Source: Symsagittifera roscoffensis
Taxonomy: Eukaryota; Xenacoelomorpha; Acoela; Convolutidae
Direction: 5' to 3'
Length of the DNA: 64,000 bases
Assembly: GCF_963678635.1 (NCBI RefSeq)
Contig: NC_087064.1
Span: 34,324,369 to 34,388,368, forward strand
In this document: piece after piece, positions 57,601-64,000 of the stretch
Layout: every line of letters starts with the position of its first letter
How positions within the stretch are numbered: position 1 is the stretch's first letter
Program-made: the position numbers and the translations under genes
The notes under the pieces: model-generated
Database searches by the model: none
The model's input: the letters and a program-made list of their open reading frames with translations, nothing else
Told to the model about the DNA's origin: nothing

Positions 57601-59047
57601 ATTTGGCGATGAAATGATGAGTAGCGGTACTTTTGAAGATGGAGGTAACAGGCCGCACAGGGCAAAAGAAAGTGGAACCAACAATGGTCTAACCAATTAT
57701 ACCACCATTAGTGCAATGACAAGTAGCATGGCATGTTCGAGTTACATTCGAGACGAGTCGTCTTCAGTTAATGCTCCGCCTTTTCCTTTCGCCCTGATCA
57801 GTTTTCTCTGCACCAACAACTGGTACCTATTCTTTCGTCTGCACATCATGCTCGCTAATAAATTAGCCACCCTGTACAGTAAATGTGAGGCTGCAGTTGA
57901 GTCTCAGAAGAATGCCACCGCAGTCGACGCAAATCGGGGATCAGAGTCAATGGACAAGAAGAGAGGTGTCGCAATTTCACTGGAACTGAAGAAACCACAG
58001 AAGACTTTCAGTGGTGCTGAGGAAGTATACGAGGAGTTACTGGATGCGATATGTGATAGAATGGACAATAAGATCGACTCAAATCAGTTGGAGGATCTGG
58101 TCAGAGCAAGACTGGGTCTCAATGCATATGGCGTGTTCACAATCGATAAATTCATACATGCTACTGCGCGCCAGTTGCAGTTAATAGTGTCCAATCAAGA
58201 TAATGTCTCCTGCCTTAATTTGTTCTTAGAGATGAACCAAATCTTGATCAGGAGTAAGTGGAGAGAGGAGAGCAAAAGGCAACTGGAGCAGCAATATGCA
58301 GTGCAGTTAGCAGAAAAAGTAGGAAAGCATTGCAACATTTTCCGTCTTGTGTTTGAAGAAGGCGATAACTGCGTGGGGTTAAATGTACGACTGGAAATGT
58401 CAGAACAAGACCTGCAGCAGTCGGACTTTTGCGACCTGACTTGGAATGATGTTGTGAAAAATCAATTGCCTAAAGACATTCAATTGCTTTTCAATCAAGC
58501 TGTGATGTCCTCTGACAGTGATGAAAACCCAGTGAAAAGAAAAGCCTTATTTTTGCCTCGGATGATAGCAAGAGGACTGGACTCTGAAGAACTGGATAAC
58601 TGGGGCGAAAAGAGGGTGGTCTATATCTCGGACAAAAACAAAGCTACTGAGATGAAAACAAACGAAAGTTGTAATATGGTAGACATGCAACATCCGTTTC
58701 TGTGTTATCGAAGAGGTCGAAACAGATCAGATAGAAATGCCTTAGAAATGTCATGGAGAGAAATTAGACGCTCCAAATTTAAGCAATTCGTGCTGAGATC
58801 ACGTGCCGCCGCCTTACAAGAGAACAAAGTTAATGTCTTTTCTTGCGATGAAAGTGTGACTTCCTTAGTTTCAAGCACAGACGGACCAAGTATTCATCCA
58901 TTAGAGCCTGATTATCGCAATAATCATTCGGACATCATCGCGACACACAGCAGTACGGCTAGATCCGAGTTCACGAATAGTCAACATATTGAAAGTGGTT
59001 GTGTTGACGATACCGGTGGAAATGACGTACACACGATAGGCGTCTGA
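54650..59047 (+). CDS. SIN3: SIN3 transcriptional corepressor (1465 aa, intronless CDS)
   Basis: Nuclear scaffold of the SIN3-HDAC corepressor complex. It binds repressors through PAH domains and class I histone deacetylases through its central region. Three PAH domains are visible: PAH1 about residues 126-197 (VEDALNYLDRVKSQF ... FNAFLPPGY), PAH2 308-383 (EFDRAVNFVNRIKERF ... FANFLPDM) and a more diverged PAH3 484-555 (AYNDFIKCMYMLNNKII). The HDAC-interaction region starts near 669 (LDLYALPKHGTSYRVLPK) and includes DDERFELDLMMDVN at about 743-756. The C-terminal Sin3 region includes LCTNNWYLFFRLHIML (about 1049-1064) and YEELLDAICDRMDNKI (about 1126). The start has A at -3. The whole 4.4 kb frame is uninterrupted. 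It is somewhat longer than vertebrate SIN3A, mainly in linkers and the C-terminal tail. Confidence 0.95.
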   Translation: MAKNHNVTSLPLPAVVHSSITGMNKHHVVNGGGQVNHASPMSATMATHFTINAAGAPSPVKITVPTGVASAQMLGTSGMNQAVVAQSLRFTPEVNSSVVVTAVQPNLHGSHLGVVQPVIANSPQKVKVEDALNYLDRVKSQFGSSSVYNDFLEIMKQFKSQLIDTSIVIQRVSELFKGHGSLITGFNAFLPPGYRIYYNNGNVQVVTPADTAPISIVATPSPSDANLTPSNPPGHGVRPNALPFLNHPPQKPQMQVITPHLSPAPGNSKLVSTAVNSVKGRAAKLKETKNSDNTPVSGLIKTEEQTSAEFDRAVNFVNRIKERFADEPGVYDSFLEILKYYKDQDLGTEKMPLIGKDLYEKVSSLFKNDKDLMAEFANFLPDMMSGMLAGQKKRPQSSGQMRSQNPEFTQTTVRENRPPVKHSRRRTQSNEFESPTSRFSSNSLIASRDLLNPGVVHEMVSDIPRKKSKTVEQSDRVNLVNTRSEFAMFDEIRNMLRARTDNESAYNDFIKCMYMLNNKIITKKEFIRMILPLIQLSEDQNCSVAFDWLVQFLGLKSSDAEHKITGDRFPLRTHQMRLTDKDNELESNDDGESTDEFEEELPPTCKNVDLKLRKTSNGHLPTLGRPKTKTENSSKENSIAPKMNKAAKMEEEPVATLCNNSEVMVEFVFEPLDLYALPKHGTSYRVLPKEETEASSFNSVKLEPAILECINTQYRSVSSAAEQSSYVPASSRKRYSQDYMSRIDDERFELDLMMDVNSAAIKSIEALQKAVSKTSGAAGDLKSVELRNVLSSVSTANLKSALVRLYGDRYPEILESLFTTPKSSLSVVKSRLRNRQDHWEQRKKEFTKVWNSLYSKHALRALDLRSSSYKQSDLRNTKSKKLINDAEQARMSEESGVDYLPSAITVRCLEDDRPWTPHLKLKYESSQAIRDADRLVIYYLKRNVSSRAEKWRMKRLLRHFLKDLTSLERAEMSDDELGVDEGSEFGDEMMSSGTFEDGGNRPHRAKESGTNNGLTNYTTISAMTSSMACSSYIRDESSSVNAPPFPFALISFLCTNNWYLFFRLHIMLANKLATLYSKCEAAVESQKNATAVDANRGSESMDKKRGVAISLELKKPQKTFSGAEEVYEELLDAICDRMDNKIDSNQLEDLVRARLGLNAYGVFTIDKFIHATARQLQLIVSNQDNVSCLNLFLEMNQILIRSKWREESKRQLEQQYAVQLAEKVGKHCNIFRLVFEEGDNCVGLNVRLEMSEQDLQQSDFCDLTWNDVVKNQLPKDIQLLFNQAVMSSDSDENPVKRKALFLPRMIARGLDSEELDNWGEKRVVYISDKNKATEMKTNESCNMVDMQHPFLCYRRGRNRSDRNALEMSWREIRRSKFKQFVLRSRAAALQENKVNVFSCDESVTSLVSSTDGPSIHPLEPDYRNNHSDIIATHSSTARSEFTNSQHIESGCVDDTGGNDVHTIGV

Positions 59048-59830
59048 AGAAACACATCTGTTGGGTTCGACCAATGTGTGAATTCATGCTGATTGTCGCG
59101 TAAGAGATAGAATAAGAAAAACTGGAAGGAGTTTAGAAAAACTGAACATAATAATGAAATACTGAAGCGAGGCTTTTAAGTTTTGAGCGTTACTACCTTG
59201 CTTAGACGTAATTTGGTTTGTCTGTGACCGATTTTTCTGTATTAATGAAGTAACTTGTAGTTAACGTAATTGCGCTAATTTAATTGTAGCATAAACAGGT
59301 TTTATTGCGTTGCATCAGTAAAGTGAATAATTAATTTTAGTTAATCTTTTTGTATTGAAAGGCACAATAAATTCTTTTTGATAGCCAGATTTCTTCAGTA
59401 AGTTTGCTAGAAGTTTTATTATTTCATAAATGAAGTTCAATTCAGCAGTAATTTTTGCCAGGACCGGTTGGTAGACTCATCAATTTTTTGTCAGCAGTCA
59501 ATTTTTGATCCAGAGGATTTTACTAAATGAGATGAGATTCTACAGTAATTACTGACAGGAAAGTCCATAAGTTATTGTAGCAACCAAAAGACTTCAGTTT
59601 TTCTGGTCAGCAATCATTTTTAGTCGCAATGTAAATAATATTTTCCACCCAATTTGAATCTTAAAGTGCAAATCAATCAAATTCCGAAACTCTTATTCGA
59701 AGTTTCTTTCTTACTACTTTCTAAATTTACCAGCTCTTTCTTTGTTTTCGTTTCTCATTTTCTATTGAGTCGACTGAAAAGGTTTCAGTTTATGTTATAA
59801 AGGCATAGTGGTCCCGTGATGCATCATCCT
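59048..59830 (+). repeat. SIN3 3' UTR and flank, first copy of a repeated block
   Basis: Contains a poly(A) signal AATAAA at 59366-59371. The order of motifs is GGGTTCGACCAATGT, GTTTGTCTGTGACCGATTT, TTGTAGCATAAACAGG, GGCACAATAAATTC, AATTCAGCAGTAATT and TGACAGGAAAGTCCATAA. It recurs in shortened form at about 59830-60480, and again at about 61040-61930 with a second AATAAA (61335-61340). Confidence 0.8.
59366..59371 (+). promoter_or_regulatory. poly(A) signal of SIN3
   Basis: AATAAA about 320 nt after the SIN3 stop codon, in GGCACAATAAATTCTT. Confidence 0.6.
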
Positions 59831-61030
59831 TTATGAGCGATTTTTTTATTAATGAAAGAACTTATATTCAACTTGTAATTGTAGCATAAACAGGTTTTCT
59901 TGCGTTGGATCAGTAAATGAATAGTTGATTTTTTTTCGTTTTTGGTTTTAAAATGCACAATATTTTTTTGATTAGCCAGGCTTTTTAAATAAATTTTGCT
60001 AGAAGTTTCATAGTTCCATAAGTGAAATTAAATTCAGCAGTAATTGCTGACAGGACAATTCGAACTTTTTAATCCGGCTGGGAGATTCTTCAGTTTTCGG
60101 TTAACAATCAATTTTTTTAAGAAGAGTTCCATAAATTAGTTAAGATTCGACAGTAATTACTGACAGGAAAGTCCATAAAACTTTGAAGCAACCAAGAGAC
60201 TTCAGCTTTTTTGCCAGCAATTGTTTTTTATCACAATAAAAACACTAAATTCTACTATATGTAAATTTTTCAGCTCAAATCAATAAAACTCCGAAGTTTT
60301 CAAAAACATTTTTGTTTGAAGTTTTTTCAACGTTCTAAATTTACCAAATTTTTCTGGATTACCGTTTGTATTTTTTTTTGAGGTTTCAGTTTCTTTAATA
60401 TCGGCTTAGTGGCTTCATTATGCGTGGTTTGATGAGGAAACAATTAATTATGCGTTTACTCGTGTGTATTAAGAAAGGGGCTCCAAAAATGTTTTTCTTG
60501 AAACCATTTTTTCAGCTCAATCGGTGCCTGCTCGGCTTAAATACCTTTTCAGTTTTTTTTTTCTAGAAACCATTTTTTCAGCTCAATGGGTGCTTGCTCG
60601 GCTTTAATACCTTTTCAGAAGCTTTGTTTCTATCTTAGAAGGAACATGTGTTCTTAGAAGGAACTCTATAGAAGACAAATCGCGGCAAATATTCTCGTGC
60701 TTTGGAACATCTAGATTTTAAGATCAATTTTAAGATTTTTAAGTGCAATTAACGTAAGAGCAATTAACGTAAAAAACAAGAGCAATTAACTTATAAGAGT
60801 CGTATATAAGTCATGGTGATTTTTAAATTCAATTTTTGGTCTCATTTTTTGTCAGCTAGTATGCCCTGTTACTTTCGTAATGTATCTGCGTATAGTTTTT
60901 GTTGCGGTTGAAATATTTGTTGTTTCATTTGGTTTTTGCTTATGTCATATCAGTTAAGTTATCTCATATCGCGTCAATTGAATTTGATTGAATTTTTGTT
61001 CAAACAATTATGTTTATCCGATAGGCTTGG
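59831..61030 (+). repeat. SIN3 flank repeat, second (shortened) copy plus distal part
   Basis: 59831-60480 repeats the block above without its first part and without a clean AATAAA. 60480-60620 holds a tandem duplication of about 70 bp (CCATTTTTTCAGCTCAAT ... TACCTTTTCAG, twice). 60620-61020 has distal motifs (AGAAGGAACT, TCATATCGCGTCAATTGAAT) that recur at 62085-62390. Confidence 0.75.
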
Positions 61031-62420
61031 AAGAACCACATGTTTGAGTCCGACCAATGTTTTATTTCCGCTGATGGTTTAACAAGAGATGAGAATAAAA
61101 TTGGATAGACTTCAGAAAAAATGAATATTTGAAACAAAATGCTGAATCGAGGCTTAATGGTTTGAGCAAAACGACCGTGCTTGGATCTAGTTTGGTTTGT
61201 CTGTGATCGATTTTTTAAAATAAAGTAACTTGTAGTTAATGTAATTGCGCCAATTTAATTGTAGCATTTTTTATTGCGTAGCGTCAGTAGAGTGAATAAT
61301 TAATTTTAGTCTATCTTTTTGTTTTGAAAGGCACAATAAATGCTTTTTGACGCCAGGTTACTTAATTGAGTTTTGCTTGAAGTTCCAAAATTACATTATT
61401 TAAGTTAAATTCAGCCGCAGAGAACAGTTGGAAGTTTTTGATCCGGCTGAGAGACTCGTCGATTTTGATGGGGAGGATTCTACTAGATGAGATTAGATTC
61501 GACAGTAATTTCTGTCAGGAAAGTCCATAAGTTTTTGTTGCAACCGATAGACTTCAATTTTTCTTGCCAATGGTCATTTTTTCCTTTCAATAAAATCAAT
61601 AGCTTTCACCCATTTTTCATATTTCAGTTTAAATAATATTGCCAATGGTCATTTTTTCCTTGCAATAAAAACAATAACTTTCACCCTTTTTTCATATTTC
61701 AGTTTAAATGTTGCCAATGGTCGTTTTTTCCTTGCAATAAAAACATAGCTTCACCCATTTTTCATCTTTCAGTTCAAATAAACAAAATTCTATTCGAAGG
61801 TTCTTTTTTACTACTTTCTGAATTTAACAACTCTTTCTGTGTTTTCGTTTTTTCCTTGAGTCTGCTTAAAAAATTTCGTTTTATGTTATACCTGCATGAA
61901 GCGTCGTTTGATGAGCGAAAAAATTGTCATGTGTGTGTTCCGAGTTAGTTTTTTGAAGCCGTTTTTTCTTCAGCTAAATAGGTGGCTGCTCATGTTTTAT
62001 CGACTCTAGTTCATTTTCAGAAGCTTTTTTCCGGTCTTATTCATTAGTTTGCTTGATAGTATTTCATAATTGACTTATTTTTTTTAGAAGGAACTTTTTA
62101 GCAGAGAAATTGAGACAATTATTTTCGAATTTTGGAACATAGTTTTTTTTACTGTTTCTAAGAATAACAAACGTAGTGAAAACTATTATGTAGACCGTGG
62201 TAATTTCTTGTCTAAAATGTTTCGTCTCATTCTCTGTCGGCTAGTTTACCCTGTTATGATCGTCTTGTATCTGTATGTAATTTTTTTTCGCTGAAAATAT
62301 TTGTTGATTTATTTGGTTTCGGTTTGTTTTATATCGGTTTTATTCGCCTCATATCGCGTTGTTTGAAGTCGATTGAGTTTTTATTCAAACTTTTTTCTCA
62401 AAAATTAAATGTTTCGAATT
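61031..62420 (+). repeat. SIN3 flank repeat, third copy
   Basis: Diverged copy of 59050-61020, keeping both proximal and distal motifs. It includes an AATAAA at 61335-61340. Within it, 61564-61782 is a triplicated unit of about 70 bp (GCCAATGGTCATTTTTTCCT ... TTTCAGTTTAAA). Confidence 0.78.
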
Positions 62421-62429
62421 ATAAAACTT

Positions 62430-62990
62430 TTTTTTTTAATCTTCGCCCGGTTTTTTTTGCTTCGACCATTGAGAATGGGGAGGAAGTTTGTCTTGGGTAT
62501 GTTTTAAGCTTCGAAGTGTTTCAAGTTTCGTTGTGTGCTTTTTCAGATGCTCTGCTTTTTTGTTGCTTTGCCTCACTGCATTTGATTTGATGTTGATAAA
62601 AGAATTGAGTTTTCTTTTTATTGTTCCTACCATTGAAAATAGGGAGGAACTTTGTATTCGGGTGTGTTTTAGTTTTTTTGCTTCTTGTTTTCCACGCAAA
62701 ATCAGGTACCACAAATAATGATTGGACTGGGTTGAGTGATATATCATATTAAAGCCCTATCAGTCGTGATTCGAACGACATAGAAAAATTCCGAAAAAGT
62801 TTTCCCGGTGTCGAGAAAAACCGGTTTGAATTTTTTTTTCGTCTAATTGCGAGCGAGTGAGCAGGCTTACAATAGCTTATTTATGCTTGATTTAAGCCTT
62901 TAAAAACTAGTTTTTACTCAAATGAAGTTAGTTTTTGGAGTTTTTAGCTTCATCTTAGGAATCAAACACTTCAAAAATTTGGGAAATTTT
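62430..62990 (+). repeat. Dispersed repeat (Family-2), copy near the right end
   Basis: 62615-62990 corresponds to 3664-3990 at the left end of the window. A shorter partial repeat of its first part (GACCATTGAGAATGGGGAGG) lies at 62462-62481. No coding potential is supported. Confidence 0.62.
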
Positions 62991-64000
62991 TTTTTATTTT
63001 GATTTTGTTTTTCTTGTTATTTGTCTTCAAAAATTGTTTTCCAATTTGCATATTTTACAGTAACTGAGAAAAATGCCTAAGCTCTGTTTTTTTTGCTCAG
63101 ATTCTTTATCACGCCAAGCCGATAAAACGACACTAATTGGAAAAAGAATTTTGTTGTAATTTTTTATGACTGGTCGGAACATTCTCTGCTACTTGCACAG
63201 TAACAATTCTAATTTAGATTTCAGTTTATTTTTTTATTTCATTCTAAGTTCGTTCTACTTCAATTGTTTAGTGTCAAATTGCGCTCACTGATAGCAAGAA
63301 TGAAAATGTGGCAAAATTGATGCTTGATTGTTAGTTAGTTTCGAAATGGTTTTTATTTTTCAAAGTAATTTTTTTCCTGTACAATCCACTTTCCATGACT
63401 TGCTTTGATTGCCAGTGCGATAAGCAAGAGTTTGGATTTTCAAGAACAGAATTTTTTTAAGACAAAATCATGACAGCTCATAAAATTCTTGTTTGATCAG
63501 TTTTGTTGGTTGAATCCGACAACCATTTGTTGACTTTGTTTATAATCAATTTAAATGCAGCATCTGATTTGTCTAAATTAGTGATAGCGCTCATGCTTTA
63601 GCCTACAATGATTTGAGTCCTGTGGGGACCTTTTATCTCGCATGAAAAATGTGATAGAGAATGGATGATTCGTAGTTACTCTTAAGCTTTAACGTTTTCG
63701 AGAAATCGGAACTATATCTCTTTTTTTTCTAAAAGTTAGTTTGGATATTGGAACGCTTGGATATCCGCTTTGTCTGTATGTAATAGATTTCCATTTATAC
63801 TTAGGGGACAATTTTTGGAAACTGAGGCGTTCGACATTTTCTATTGAGGACTGGAAAGTAATTGTTAAAGAAAAAGCTCTTTTAGCATGGAGAAAAACTA
63901 TCAACATTTCTTTTTTTAGACAGGCGGGGTATTAATCAAGATAAATGCTGGAGGTGAATAATTAAACAACCGCGTCCTTTTTTGATGGAATGATCATAGT
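62991..64000. other. non-coding, no recognised feature
   Basis: AT-rich sequence to the window end. Short opposing frames at about 63690-63935 have no family resemblance. Confidence 0.45.

Overview
This window is AT-rich nuclear DNA from an animal, most likely an invertebrate. The phylum cannot be resolved from sequence alone. The evidence is genes split by GT-AG introns, AATAAA poly(A) signals, and three recognisable animal gene families (METTL27-like methyltransferase, PPP6R/SAPS phosphatase subunit, SIN3 corepressor). They sit in a sparse, repeat-filled landscape with Ty3/gypsy and non-LTR retrotransposon remains. Position 19111-19310 is a 200-base run of N, an assembly gap.

Layout. 1-23 kb: three copies of a METTL27-like methyltransferase gene. 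The 3' half of one is on the + strand (2233-2882), a complete four-exon copy is on the - strand (9228-6205), and a third - strand copy (20733-19414) loses its last exon at or near the gap. Between them lie several copies of a roughly 0.5 kb repeat with short terminal inverted repeats, small palindromes, and a striking GC/CpG-rich 3.15 kb block (15015-18161). That block is built of tandem minisatellites, and its two ends are inverted repeats of each other, as in a foldback-type transposon. A degenerate relative lies at about 22.37-22.84 kb.

23.2-36.7 kb: a decayed Ty3/gypsy retrotransposon on the - strand (23231-30447, two 263 bp LTRs). Its 5' end plus right flank (28741-32232) was later duplicated in tandem (32233-36724). 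The second unit then received a 5'-truncated non-LTR retrotransposon (35208-36233). 36.7-39.2 kb holds older repeats, a foldback palindrome and a broken retroelement fragment.

39.4-53.6 kb: a PPP6R-type regulatory subunit of protein phosphatase 6 in two large coding exons, separated by an 11.4 kb intron filled with diverged tandem repeats. 54.6-59.0 kb: a SIN3 corepressor gene of 1465 codons with no intron in its coding region. Downstream of SIN3 (59.05-62.4 kb) its 3' flank, including a poly(A) signal, is tandemly duplicated.

The two large genes are in tandem about 1 kb apart on the + strand and encode a phosphatase adaptor and a histone deacetylase scaffold. I see no sign that they form a pathway. 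The methyltransferase cluster is an independent local gene family. I found no credible tRNA, rRNA or CRISPR.
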